Source: Pseudomonadales bacterium
GTDB taxonomy: Bacteria; Pseudomonadota; Gammaproteobacteria; Pseudomonadales; Pseudohongiellaceae
Assembly (NCBI GenBank): GCA_024234395.1
Contig: JACKOH010000001.1
Span: 1,383,001-1,447,000, forward strand
Length of the DNA: 64,000 nt
Direction: 5' to 3'
Under the pieces are notes generated by a model. That model did not search any database, was not told the origin of the DNA, and was given only the letters and a program-made list of their open reading frames with translations. Position 1 is the first letter of the stretch, and each line of letters opens with the position of its first letter. A program made the translations under genes and the position numbers. Below are positions 34,469-42,542 of the stretch, piece by piece.

Positions 34469-36355
34469 TCAGTTGCCGGCTGCGGCTTCGTAGTCGAAGA
34501 CCCAACCCTTGGTCCAGTCGGAGGTGTCATCCCTGACCGCGCCGATGTAATCCACCTCATCGAAAAACGAATCGGCAGGGATATTGGGCTCTACCGCATT
34601 GATGCCCCAACCATTGGCCCAACCGCTGGGACCACCCAGATCCACAGTGCCGGACGAGCTGTTCTGCTGTGCAGCAAACCAGTTGGTGGTGGTGAAATCA
34701 CTGCCTGCCGCGGTGCTCGCGCCTTGCAGATCTGCAGCACAGGCCGGCGTGATCAGGGAGTTTTCCATGACCAGAGTGCCATTCAGCCCGGAAATGCTGC
34801 CGTTACCAGTAGACAGATCGAAAGTCGGCTGCTTCCTGATCAGGATACAACCCTCGGCACTACCGGTCCCTGAGGGAAACTCACCGCCCACAACCATGTT
34901 GTAGGCCCGCATGCCGGTACCTTCCTTCAGTTCCATGGCGTGGCCGGAGCCCTTCTGCCCCAGCGAGCCGATACAGGTGAAGTTGGAGATCGTCGGTATG
35001 GCACGGGGTTGCGCCACGTTATTGGAGTCCAGAGTATCGGCCTCGATACAGTTGTCACCGGAGGTGGTCATCTTGGCGACGACGTGCTGCAGTTTGCCGC
35101 TCCAGCCGAGGGTCCAGTCGATGGCATCGTCATCCACTCCGGTCACAACCAGGTGTTTGGCATTAGGAGTGCCACCGTAGAATTCGATGCCGTCGTCTGC
35201 ACCATTGTGAATGTTGACGAAGTCGATGTTCGTCTTGGATCCCACGGCCTGCAGGGCGAGAGCATTCAGTTCGTCTGTTTCATTGAAAATCTGACCTGCA
35301 TAGCGGATCTGCAGGTAAGTCAGCGAACCACTGTCATCCTCAAGGTTGACATTGTCCAGGCCACCACCGAATTCACCGGTATCGCCCTCGCCATTCTCGA
35401 TACCGCTGGTGCTATTCAGTCTAGACTGTCCATTGAGGATCACGCCACCCCACAGTGCGCGGTCGTTGATCGGGTCGATTTCAGTGGATCCTTCCTCATC
35501 GAATTCCGAAGTCATGATGATCGGATTTTCCGGTGTGCCGTTAGCCATAATCCGGGCACTGCGGTCAATCAGCAGGAAGGATTCAGTGTTGCCCACAATA
35601 GTGGTACCGGCATCGATGGTCAGCGTGATCTTATTTTCGTTAGCAGTGAAAGCCTGGGTACCGACCCGGACTGCGCCGTCAAGGAAATACACGTTGTTGG
35701 CCGTCAGATGGGTGTCCTCGTTAATGGAAGACGTGCCCAGGCTGGCACCGGCAATGACGCAGACCGGCTTACCATTGAACTGCACCGGGCTGGAAGTTGT
35801 GTTGGCAGGACAGCCAGCGGCCGGCGGCTCAGAAATGGAAAATTGTATTGGTTCACCTGTGAAGGTCAGAGTCTGGAGGTTGTTGTCGGTCAGATACGCC
35901 AGAAATATGGAGAAAGTGAGACCTGTCAGATTGGTATCTTCTCCGACCAGCCCTTCCAGGATTGAGACTTTCTCTTCAGCTTCCAGGGTCTTGGTTTTAT
36001 AGGTAAAGAGAGTATTTTCGAGATCGTTCAGATCCACCGGCAACCAGATGCCGCCAGACACACGGCTGAAAACTCCAATTCCGGGCACGTCCATGGCTAT
36101 GATAAGGCCGCCTGTTTTTCCAACGTCAGAGGCATCCGGCTTGATGGTGGCAATAACGTCGACGGCATCGGCAGCAGGAATTTCAGTCAGGTAGCTGGCG
36201 CCACCATTGATTGTGGCACCACCGCTGAACACGGTATTGGGCTTGAGGCCGACAGCCGGGAACGTCGGTTGTTCGGCAGCCTGCGTAGCCATTGCGGATA
36301 CACCCATTGCCACTCCAAGGGCGATCGCGCTCATTTTTCGGGGTTGGAATTTCAT
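34469..36355 (-). CDS. Secreted repeat-rich (probable right-handed beta-helix) protein paired with the receptor
   Basis: A 628-aa exported protein: signal peptide (MKFQPRKMSAIALGVAMGVSAMATQA), an N-terminal domain with no family I recognise, then from about residue 240 strand-turn repeats of parallel beta-helix character (LTIDAGTTIVGN, ALWGGVILNGQS, LTYLQIRYAGQ, IDFVNIHNGADDGIEFYGG, HLVVTGVDDDAIDW). Acidic Asp-rich turns suggest metal or ligand binding. ATG at 36355 lies five bases after AAGGAG; a GTG two codons upstream overlaps that site. It lies just before the TonB-dependent receptor gene, suggesting a surface or periplasmic partner. Confidence 0.75.
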   Translation of the reverse strand: MKFQPRKMSAIALGVAMGVSAMATQAAEQPTFPAVGLKPNTVFSGGATINGGASYLTEIPAADAVDVIATIKPDASDVGKTGGLIIAMDVPGIGVFSRVSGGIWLPVDLNDLENTLFTYKTKTLEAEEKVSILEGLVGEDTNLTGLTFSIFLAYLTDNNLQTLTFTGEPIQFSISEPPAAGCPANTTSSPVQFNGKPVCVIAGASLGTSSINEDTHLTANNVYFLDGAVRVGTQAFTANENKITLTIDAGTTIVGNTESFLLIDRSARIMANGTPENPIIMTSEFDEEGSTEIDPINDRALWGGVILNGQSRLNSTSGIENGEGDTGEFGGGLDNVNLEDDSGSLTYLQIRYAGQIFNETDELNALALQAVGSKTNIDFVNIHNGADDGIEFYGGTPNAKHLVVTGVDDDAIDWTLGWSGKLQHVVAKMTTSGDNCIEADTLDSNNVAQPRAIPTISNFTCIGSLGQKGSGHAMELKEGTGMRAYNMVVGGEFPSGTGSAEGCILIRKQPTFDLSTGNGSISGLNGTLVMENSLITPACAADLQGASTAAGSDFTTTNWFAAQQNSSSGTVDLGGPSGWANGWGINAVEPNIPADSFFDEVDYIGAVRDDTSDWTKGWVFDYEAAAGN

Positions 36356-36432
36356 TATCACTCCTTAAGCTTAAGAGTCAGGGGTCAATCAAAGGACGGA
36401 CCGGTATGTTAAGAAGCGGATGTTTCAGTTAG

Positions 36433-36461
36433 CTGACATTTTTATTACAGTTTTTTGACAG
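36433..36461 (-). promoter_or_regulatory. Probable PhoB box, three heptamers with 11-bp period
   Basis: On the minus strand: CTGTCAA-AAAA-CTGTAAT-AAAA-ATGTCAG. The first two units match the Pho heptamer CTGTCAT at 6 of 7 positions and the third at 5 of 7; both spacers are AAAA, giving an exact 11-bp period. It points toward the secreted-protein/receptor genes, 78 bp before the ATG. A good -10 is not obvious. PhoB regulation is inferred from the site alone. Confidence 0.7.
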
Positions 36462-36630
36462 TTGGAGCCCGAAGCAGTGAATTCTCTGTTCAGGAACTGG
36501 CTCGGGTTGACTTATTTTTCAGTTGTATTCAGAGCGTCAACTTTAAGATTGCTGCCCACGCGGTTTCCTGCCACATGAAATTGTCATATAAATGTTGTGA
36601 ATATCCTTTGATCGTCGTTTACCAATTCGC

Positions 36631-37317
36631 ATGCAGCGTGCAGGCCCGACTATGACCGACTCGAACTCCAGCTATAACTTTCGCACCAGGGCACAGCCCA
36701 TGGCCCTGTTTGAAACGCCGATCGCCTATTGCCAGCTAGAGGGCGGTGAACAGTTTCTGCAGGACCTGGAGACCCTGGTCCGTCAGCGACGCGATAAGGA
36801 CCCTGGCCTGAAGCGCTCCAATATCGGCGGTTGGCACTCCGATACCCGGATGCTTGAGTGGGGCGGTGCGCCAGCCCGGAAACTGGGCGACACAGTAATC
36901 AACATTGCCAGGCGTATGACCCATTTCAAGAACAATTCGCTGGATGCTTTCGAGTGGCGCCTGCAGATGTGGGCGAACATAACTCCCAGGGGGGGCATGA
37001 ATGACATGCATGTCCATCCTGGCAATCTGTGGGCTGCAGTACTTTACCTGGACCTGGGAAGAGCCGGGGACGGAGATACCGAAGCCGGGGGCAATTTCTT
37101 TGTCGAGGACCCGCGCTTTCCCATGAATGTGATGCGCAATACCGGCGTGCGACTCATCGGGATGGACGGAACCCCTCAGGATGTGCAGTCCGAATTCAAT
37201 CTGCAGCGCGGCAATATTGTGGTTTTTCCTGCCTGGTTGAGACACGGAGTGCGCCCTTACACAGGTGACCGGGAACGGATTTCGATCGCAGTGAATATTG
37301 ATGCCGTGCCGAAATAA
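36631..37317 (+). CDS. Putative 2OG-Fe(II) oxygenase family protein (TIGR02466 type)
   Basis: A 228-aa cytosolic protein resembling the putative 2OG-Fe(II) oxygenase family TIGR02466. MHVHPGNLWAAVLYLD (residues about 129-144) carries the first metal-ligand histidine region; FPAWLRHGVRPYTGDRERISIAVNI near the end carries the distal histidine and the 2-oxoglutarate-binding arginine. Substrate is unknown. It is divergent from the secreted-protein gene. A perfect TTGACA at 36455 overlaps the Pho box and could be its -35, though the -10 is weak. ATG at 36652 is an alternative start. Confidence 0.75.
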   Translation: MQRAGPTMTDSNSSYNFRTRAQPMALFETPIAYCQLEGGEQFLQDLETLVRQRRDKDPGLKRSNIGGWHSDTRMLEWGGAPARKLGDTVINIARRMTHFKNNSLDAFEWRLQMWANITPRGGMNDMHVHPGNLWAAVLYLDLGRAGDGDTEAGGNFFVEDPRFPMNVMRNTGVRLIGMDGTPQDVQSEFNLQRGNIVVFPAWLRHGVRPYTGDRERISIAVNIDAVPK

Positions 37318-37345
37318 TGGGCATTGAAATTCCTCACGGCGACTC

Positions 37346-37470
37346 CTACTGAGCTGAGGCCTGATTCAGCGCGGCATTGCGTTGCACCAGGTAAGTATCG
37401 AGATCGAGATAATATCGCCACACGCTGATCCGGCCGTCCTCCATCTCGAATACGCCCTCGGAGAGCGGTT
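37346..37470 (-). pseudogene. C-terminal remnant of a limonene-epoxide-hydrolase/SnoaL-like gene
   Basis: The minus strand encodes about 40 residues, including EGVFEMEDGRISVWRYYLDL, then a TAG stop. This resembles the last strand and helix of the NTF2-like limonene-1,2-epoxide hydrolase family (GVFE..DGKI..WRDYFD). There is no start or N-terminal part: homology stops at the palindrome at 37468, and the PiT gene's end lies 9 bp beyond. A truncated gene, probably broken by a deletion or element event. Confidence 0.65.
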
Positions 37471-37486
37471 CAACAGGCTGTTGAAC
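37468..37486. repeat. 19-bp palindrome related to the MITE-like ends
   Basis: GTTCAACAGGCTGTTGAAC is a perfect palindrome (9-bp arms) and contains the CAGCCTGTTGAA core of the element ends at 20320 and 42270. It lies at the junction between the PiT gene end and the truncated hydrolase remnant, and may be a footprint of element loss. Confidence 0.7.
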
Positions 37487-37494
37487 TGATGGCG

Positions 37495-39057
37495 TCAGGC
37501 CAGCATCTGCATTATCAGGAAAAACAGCGCACTCATCACGCCGGCGACCGGCAAGGTAATCACCCAGGCCAGCAGGATTGGTTTCATCAACTGCCAGTTG
37601 GTCTGACTGTTTACCAGTCCAATCCCCAGCACGGCGCCGATCAGGATATGGGTACTGGAAACGGGGATCCCCAGCACCGTCGCCAGCAGCACTACGGCGG
37701 CGGCCGACAGTTCCGCAGAAAAACCGGACGCCGGGTGCATGGTGGTCAAATTGTGGCCCACTGTCATGATGACCTCACGACCTATAAACCAGAGGCCCGC
37801 GACCATTGCGACACCGAAGGTGACCATGGCAACTGCAGGAATGGAAGCCGACGCGTTCACCGCACCCGTCCGCAGCACGTCCAGAATGGCAATAAAGGGT
37901 CCGATGGCATTGGCAATGTCATTGGATCCGTGACTGAAGGCAAAACCGGACGCCGTAAATACCTGCATCCAGCTGAATAACAGAAAAGTCGACCGCGCCA
38001 GTGACTTGCTGCGCATGGTCTTGGCAAAAATAAAAGTGCCCATCCACATGGCGGCACCGACCATGCCCATGATCAGGAAGTTGTACAGCGTACTCAACCC
38101 AAGATCCAGTTTCTGCAGACCCTTGAACAACAACATAGCGGAAATGACCATCGATCCGAGAGCCGCTACCAGGGGCACCCAGGTTTCCAGGGCAACATGG
38201 GCCTCTACACTCTCTTTCTTGGATTCGATCCTGTGCAGTTCCCTGAAGTAGTCCGATTCCAGATCGTCCGGATCAAAATCTGCTTCGTTAAACAGTTGCG
38301 CATCTCTCGCCATCGCTCCGGCATAGGCAACCTGGGTGATTTCATCCAGGCGTTCGAATGCCTTTTTGTGGGATTTCTTGTGTAAACGCTTTTCTTCCCG
38401 AATCCGGTCCAGTGCCACTTCTGCCCTTTCGTTATAAAGCAGAATATGCTGCTTGATGAGATAAAACAGCAGGTAGGAAACCAGCCCTCCCAGCAGCGGA
38501 GAAATTACCCAGGACAGGGCAATCAGGCCGATCTGATCCCAATGCACCAGAGCCAGTGCCGTATTCCGACCGGAGATTGATGTACCCAGAGCGATCGAAC
38601 TTCCGACAATACCTCCGATTATCGAATGCGTGGTGCTGACCGGGTAACCCCGCTTCGAGGCAAACAGCAGCCACAATGCTGCCGCCAGCAATGCAGACAT
38701 CATTATCAGCACAAACTGGATGGGATCCACGTCGATATCAGAGAGGTCCACAATGCCGCTGCGAATGGTCGAAGTCACCTCTCCACCAGCGATCACCGCC
38801 CCGCTGACTTCAAAAATAGCCGCCACTGCCAGCGCCTGCTTCATGGTCAGGGTGCCGGCCCCGACACTGGTGCCGAACGAGTTGGCCACGTCGTTGCCGC
38901 CGATATTGAAAGCCATGAACAACCCGAAAGAGGTTGCCAGCAGGAATATCAGGTTATTGCTGTTGTTGGTGTAACCCATACCGAACAACAGAAAATAGGC
39001 TACAGCTCCGAGCAGCAGGAGTCCGAACAACAGGCTGAGTTTATCGATTTTTGGCAT
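37495..39057 (-). CDS. PiT-family inorganic phosphate transporter
   Basis: An ion-coupled low-affinity phosphate permease of 520 aa. The duplicated signature appears as FNIGGNDVANSFGTSVGAG near the N-terminus and HGSNDIANAIGPF in the C-terminal half, with YPVSTTHSIIGGIVGSS in the first half and VSSTHILIGAVLGIG in the second. A large cytoplasmic loop lies between the halves. ATG at 39057 is preferred to a TTG at 39063. A Pho-box-like site lies about 70 bp upstream, unusual for PiT genes of the E. coli type, which are not PhoB-activated. Confidence 0.93.
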   Translation of the reverse strand: MPKIDKLSLLFGLLLLGAVAYFLLFGMGYTNNSNNLIFLLATSFGLFMAFNIGGNDVANSFGTSVGAGTLTMKQALAVAAIFEVSGAVIAGGEVTSTIRSGIVDLSDIDVDPIQFVLIMMSALLAAALWLLFASKRGYPVSTTHSIIGGIVGSSIALGTSISGRNTALALVHWDQIGLIALSWVISPLLGGLVSYLLFYLIKQHILLYNERAEVALDRIREEKRLHKKSHKKAFERLDEITQVAYAGAMARDAQLFNEADFDPDDLESDYFRELHRIESKKESVEAHVALETWVPLVAALGSMVISAMLLFKGLQKLDLGLSTLYNFLIMGMVGAAMWMGTFIFAKTMRSKSLARSTFLLFSWMQVFTASGFAFSHGSNDIANAIGPFIAILDVLRTGAVNASASIPAVAMVTFGVAMVAGLWFIGREVIMTVGHNLTTMHPASGFSAELSAAAVVLLATVLGIPVSSTHILIGAVLGIGLVNSQTNWQLMKPILLAWVITLPVAGVMSALFFLIMQMLA

Positions 39058-39107
39058 TGGCAAACCGTCACGTCCGGTTAAAACGAGGCTGAGAATATCA
39101 GCTTAGG

Positions 39108-39142
39108 AGTGTAACCGACAGGATTTGACGATTTTGTGACAG
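39108..39142 (-). promoter_or_regulatory. Probable PhoB box and -10 of the phosphate transporter gene
   Basis: On the minus strand CTGTCAC-AAAA-TCGTCAA (39142-39125): two GTCA-cored heptamers with 11-bp period. TACACT (39113-39108) follows after 11 bp, the spacing between Pho box and -10 in PhoB-dependent promoters. The second heptamer is weaker (4 of 7). The predicted transcript would have a 5' leader of about 45 nt. Confidence 0.55.
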
Positions 39143-39448
39143 CGCGAGTTATATTCTTAACGAATTCAGAACGTTATAGAAAAATGATTAAATGACGTCA
39201 GAGTAAGACTAAAGTGTTGAATTGGATCTTCGATTAACCCGGTTTTTACAATTCTTGTATTGAATAGTTGACCCACGAGGTGCGGCTGATTCTCTGCGTG
39301 AGAGGCCTATCTCGGTGGTCAAATATAAATCCAATTACAGGATCAATTTTCGCTGCAAATCTACAGTAGAAACCTTAACTATCTGGATGTACTCAGCTTT
39401 TTCTTAGACGTTTTCAGACTGTCTGAGACGGTGTAACTCCCAGATGTT
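39143..39448. other. Intergenic DNA between the Pho box and tRNA-Arg
   Basis: About 300 bp, A/T-rich, with a small palindrome TCAGAC/GTCTGA near 39415. No gene, and no clear terminator for the tRNA is visible. Confidence 0.5.
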
Positions 39449-39525
39449 TGGTGCCCCGGGCAGGATTCGAACCTGCGACCTGCCCCTTAGGAGGGGGCCG
39501 CGCTATCCAGCTGTGCCACCGGGGC
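39449..39525 (-). tRNA. tRNA-Arg (anticodon CCT)
   Basis: A full 77-nt cloverleaf on the minus strand: acceptor GCCCCGG / CCGGGGC, D-arm with AGCTGGATA, anticodon stem GCCCC / GGGGC around loop CTCCTAA (anticodon CCT, reading AGG), T-arm GCAGG TTCGAAT CCTGC, discriminator A and encoded CCA. Single gene, no neighbours in a tRNA operon. Confidence 0.97.
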
Positions 39526-39541
39526 GGCGCGTGAGGCGGGG

Positions 39542-39547
39542 AGTATA
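39542..39547 (-). promoter_or_regulatory. -10 element of the tRNA-Arg promoter
   Basis: TATACT on the minus strand, 16 bp before the mature tRNA start, followed by a G/C-rich discriminator (CCCCGCC) as in stringently controlled stable-RNA promoters. The -35 is poor. Confidence 0.5.
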
Positions 39548-39587
39548 GCATGGTTGAAATTTTTTCTGGGCGGGTCTGCCACTTCAT

Positions 39588-40067
39588 TCAGGCCTGATCC
39601 GGTTTGAAAACCAGCACGGCACCGTTGTTGCAATAACGCTTGCCGGTAGGTTGCGGTCCGTCACTGAGCAGATAACCATGGTGGCCCCCGCAGCGGGCGC
39701 AACGGTATTCCACCGGGTTGAACAGGCCAAAGCCCGAGGGCAATTCGTCCAGATGCCCCGGAATCGCATCCCAGAAGCTTGGCCAGCCGGTGCCACTGTC
39801 GTACTTCCATTCCGAGCGGAACAGCTCCAGGTCACAACCGATACAGCGGTAGACCCCTGCCCGCTCCTCTTCCAGCAACGGACTGGAGCCCGACTCCTCG
39901 GCCTCCCCCATCACCAGAATGGAATATTGCAGATAACTCAGCCGGTCGAACCATTCGTCTTCGTCTATTTCAATGCGCTGAACATCGGCTTCATGTGCCC
40001 GTGCCAGAAAACCCATACCGGACACTGGCAATAAAGCCAGCAAATTGAATGCTGTTCGCCTTTTCAT
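39588..40067 (-). CDS. msrB: Exported peptide-methionine (R)-S-oxide reductase (MsrB)
   Basis: Reduces methionine-R-sulfoxide in proteins. It is 159 aa. Zinc cysteines are C75/C78 (CIGC) and C123/C126 (CARC); the catalytic cysteine C146 is in KRYCNNGAVLVF, where the more usual sequence is RYCxNS. GTGWPSFW is the substrate pocket motif. The N-terminus MKRRTAFNLLALLPVSGMGF carries a twin arginine and hydrophobic stretch, so it is probably exported, unlike the cytosolic E. coli enzyme. Confidence 0.88.
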   Translation of the reverse strand: MKRRTAFNLLALLPVSGMGFLARAHEADVQRIEIDEDEWFDRLSYLQYSILVMGEAEESGSSPLLEEERAGVYRCIGCDLELFRSEWKYDSGTGWPSFWDAIPGHLDELPSGFGLFNPVEYRCARCGGHHGYLLSDGPQPTGKRYCNNGAVLVFKPDQA

Positions 40068-40192
40068 CCGCTTTCCTGTTGTAAGGCCACCTGAACAAAA
40101 ATACTAACACGGTTACGGCGGGTTCCGTGGTATGTTTGACCCGGGCTTCCCGCAGTCCCGTGATTTTCTTGTAATTTCAGGCTGATAATTGG

Positions 40193-40651
40193 ATGTCGAA
40201 ACTCAACTGGCAATGTCTGACCTTTCATTCCCTGACGCCTGCGCAGCTGTATGGTCTTCTCCAACTGCGCTCGGCAGTCTTCGTTGTGGAGCAGGCCTGT
40301 ATCTACCAGGATCTTGACGATCTTGATCAGGATGCCATGCACCTGGTGGGCTATCTTGATGAACAACTGGCCTGTTACGCCAGGCTGATACCACCGGGAG
40401 TCAAGTACGATGAACCCGCCATCGGCAGAATCACCAGCCACCCTTCTCTACGCCGTCACGGTTACGGACGGGCTGCCGTCAAAAAAGCCATACAAATCTG
40501 CCAGGACATCTGGCCTGCCGCTGGCATAAGAATCTCGGCCCAGCAGCGATTGGAGAATTTCTATCGGGAATTCAGCTTTCGACCGGTTTCCGCTGCCTAC
40601 CTGGAAGACGGCCTACCGCACGTGGAAATGTTCAGGCCGGGTAACGAGTGA
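40193..40651 (+). CDS. ElaA-type GNAT N-acetyltransferase
   Basis: A 152-aa acetyl-CoA-dependent acyltransferase of the ElaA subgroup. LYGLLQLRSAVFVVEQACIYQDLDDLDQDAMHL is its typical N-terminal half; SHPSLRRHGYGRAAVKKAI (about residues 82-100) is the acetyl-CoA-binding motif A. Substrate is not known. It is divergent from msrB and convergent with putP, whose stop touches its own. Confidence 0.88.
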   Translation: MSKLNWQCLTFHSLTPAQLYGLLQLRSAVFVVEQACIYQDLDDLDQDAMHLVGYLDEQLACYARLIPPGVKYDEPAIGRITSHPSLRRHGYGRAAVKKAIQICQDIWPAAGIRISAQQRLENFYREFSFRPVSAAYLEDGLPHVEMFRPGNE

Positions 40652-42136
40652 TTACGGCTGCCAACGGGATCCGCGTTCGCTGCCCAGCACCTGCACCTCG
40701 TCAAATTCAGCCAGCACCGCGACGTTTCGCTGCGGCGCTGTCAGAGTCACGATCACGATCGACATTGAAGCCAGCACAAAGCCCGGCAATATTTCATAAA
40801 GATCAAACCAGCCGCCCTGCAGATTGGACCATAGCAGCACGGTAACCGCGCCACAGATCATTCCGCTGATCGCTGCCCCGCCGGTCATCCGGCGCCAGAA
40901 CAACGAAAACAGGATTACTGGTCCGAACGCGGCGCCGAAGCCCGCCCAGGCGTAGCTGACCAGGTCCAGCACCCGGCTGTTTCTGTCACTGGCAATCACC
41001 ACCGCCAGCAGGGCAATGGCAATAACCGCAGCGCGGCTTACCAGCAGCAGCTCCTTTTTATCGGCGTCAGGTCTCACAAAAACGCGATAGAAATCCTCAC
41101 CAATCACACTGGAAGATACCAGCAACTGGGAGTCGATGGTGGACATGATGGCCGACAGAATCGCCGCCGAGATAATGCCGGCAATCCATGGATTAAAAAG
41201 GGTCCGGCTCAGCTCAATGAACACCGTTTCCGGATTGTCCAGAGGTTGTTCAGCAAAATACGCCATGCCGGCCAGGCCGGTGGTCGCCGAGCCCAGCAGT
41301 ACCACGATCATCCATGACATGGCGATGCGCCGGGCCGACACCAGCCTGGCGGGACTTTCGATTGCCATGAACCGGGCCAGGATATGCGGCTGTCCAAAAT
41401 AACCCAGCCCCCAGGCCAGCAGTGACACGATTCCAGCCAGCGAAGTACCATACAACAGGCTGGTACTGGTGGCACTGACTTCCTGCAGCTGCCCGACCAA
41501 TGCGCCGATCCCGCCCGCCTGTTGTACCACCACCAGCGGAGTAATGATCAACGCCAACAGCATCAACCCCGCCTGCAGGGCGTCGGTCCAGCTCACTGCC
41601 AGGAACCCACCCACGAACGTATAAGAGACAATTACCAGGGCGCCCAGATACAGCGCAATCCGATAGTCGAGGCCGAAACTGCTTTCAAAAAGAATCGCTC
41701 CTCCCACCAGTCCGGAAGCGGTGTAAAAAGTGAAAAACAGCAGGATAACAGCTGCCGACAGCACTCTTAAAACCCGGCTCTGATCGGCAAACCGGTTTTC
41801 CAGGTAATCGGGCAGGGTCAGCGAATTGCGGGCATGATGACTGTAGACCCGCAGTCTGCGACTGATCAGCCGCCAGCTGGTGTAGGCACCACAGACCAGC
41901 CCGATGCCGATCCAGACTTCGCTCAATCCGGCCAGGTATATGGCACCCGGCAGCCCCAGCAGCAACCAGCCCGACATGTCTGATGCCCCCACGCTGAGCG
42001 CAGTAACCACGGCGCCCAGCCTGCGACCACCGAGAATGTAGTCATCGATGTCATGGGTACGGGTATAGGCACTGGCGCCGATTACCAGGATCAGCACCAG
42101 GTAGGCAACAAAGCTGAACAGCAAGGGGATATCCAT
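40652..42136 (-). CDS. putP: Sodium/proline symporter
   Basis: A 494-aa sodium:solute symporter (SSS family) with about 13 transmembrane helices. The N-terminal DIDDYILGGRRLGAVVTALSVGASDMSGWLLLG and the later YFGQPHILARFMA are typical of PutP; the sodium site serines are in STIDSQLLVSSSVI. Likely imports proline for osmoprotection or as nutrient. No putA is nearby. Confidence 0.92.
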   Translation of the reverse strand: MDIPLLFSFVAYLVLILVIGASAYTRTHDIDDYILGGRRLGAVVTALSVGASDMSGWLLLGLPGAIYLAGLSEVWIGIGLVCGAYTSWRLISRRLRVYSHHARNSLTLPDYLENRFADQSRVLRVLSAAVILLFFTFYTASGLVGGAILFESSFGLDYRIALYLGALVIVSYTFVGGFLAVSWTDALQAGLMLLALIITPLVVVQQAGGIGALVGQLQEVSATSTSLLYGTSLAGIVSLLAWGLGYFGQPHILARFMAIESPARLVSARRIAMSWMIVVLLGSATTGLAGMAYFAEQPLDNPETVFIELSRTLFNPWIAGIISAAILSAIMSTIDSQLLVSSSVIGEDFYRVFVRPDADKKELLLVSRAAVIAIALLAVVIASDRNSRVLDLVSYAWAGFGAAFGPVILFSLFWRRMTGGAAISGMICGAVTVLLWSNLQGGWFDLYEILPGFVLASMSIVIVTLTAPQRNVAVLAEFDEVQVLGSERGSRWQP

Positions 42137-42269
42137 AACAACTTACCGCGAATTGGTCCTGGCGCATGCTAGCAAAGATCTTTTCCTGCTGAACAGCCAG
42201 AGAACGGTCACACTCCCAGGCCTCGGCCTGTCCAGGTGCGGATCAGGTGCGAAGCGGGCCTGTAGCGTG
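42137..42269. other. Upstream region of putP
   Basis: About 130 bp that should contain the putP promoter; no clear consensus elements and no gene. The rest of the 406-bp gap is the MITE-like element and the regulator's operator region. Confidence 0.45.
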
Positions 42270-42419
42270 AACTAACAGCCTGTTGAAAAATCCCAGGCGA
42301 GCGCAACACAAGGCAAAAATATGGCGGAAAAGCGCAGTTTACACGCTGTAAATGAGCATTTTGAGCCAGATTTTAACGCCGCATTGTTCCGGCTGACGGT
42401 CTTCAACAGGCTGCTAATT
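42270..42419. repeat. MITE-like inverted-repeat element, copy 2
   Basis: About 150 bp with the same ends as the element at 20320: AACTAACAGCCTGTTGAAAAA on the left and CAACAGGCTGCTAATT on the right. The inside is clearly homologous (GCGCAGTTTACACG, GTAAATGAGCATTTTGAGCCA) with scattered changes. The centre is a small dyad, TTTACA CGC TGTAAA. It is non-coding and lies upstream of the SufR-like gene. Confidence 0.85.
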
Positions 42420-42422
42420 GAA

Positions 42423-42437
42423 TTATCAAATTGATAA
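42423..42437. promoter_or_regulatory. Palindrome TTATCAA-A-TTGATAA upstream of the regulator
   Basis: A perfect 7+1+7 inverted repeat directly after the MITE-like element, 105 bp before the SufR-like regulator gene. Possible operator for that regulator. Confidence 0.5.
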
Positions 42438-42463
42438 CTTTATTAACTCACTGACCCATTAAA

Positions 42464-42484
42464 ATTTACTACAGTAAATACTGT
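42464..42484. promoter_or_regulatory. Overlapping palindromes, probable autoregulatory operator
   Basis: ATTTACT-AC-AGTAAAT (42464-42479) overlaps ACAGTA-AA-TACTGT (42471-42484); both are perfect inverted repeats. They lie 58-79 bp before the start of the SufR-like regulator, where a repressor would block its promoter. Binding by that regulator is inferred. Confidence 0.6.
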
Positions 42485-42542
42485 TGATATTCTGGCGAAA
42501 GCTCGGGGAATCACGCCCTCCTACTCCTCAGGAACCTGTCAG

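Noticed and set aside
34940..35965. 341-codon plus-strand frame within the secreted protein gene
   Set aside because: Antisense to the gene with signal peptide and ribosome site; no recognisable domain.
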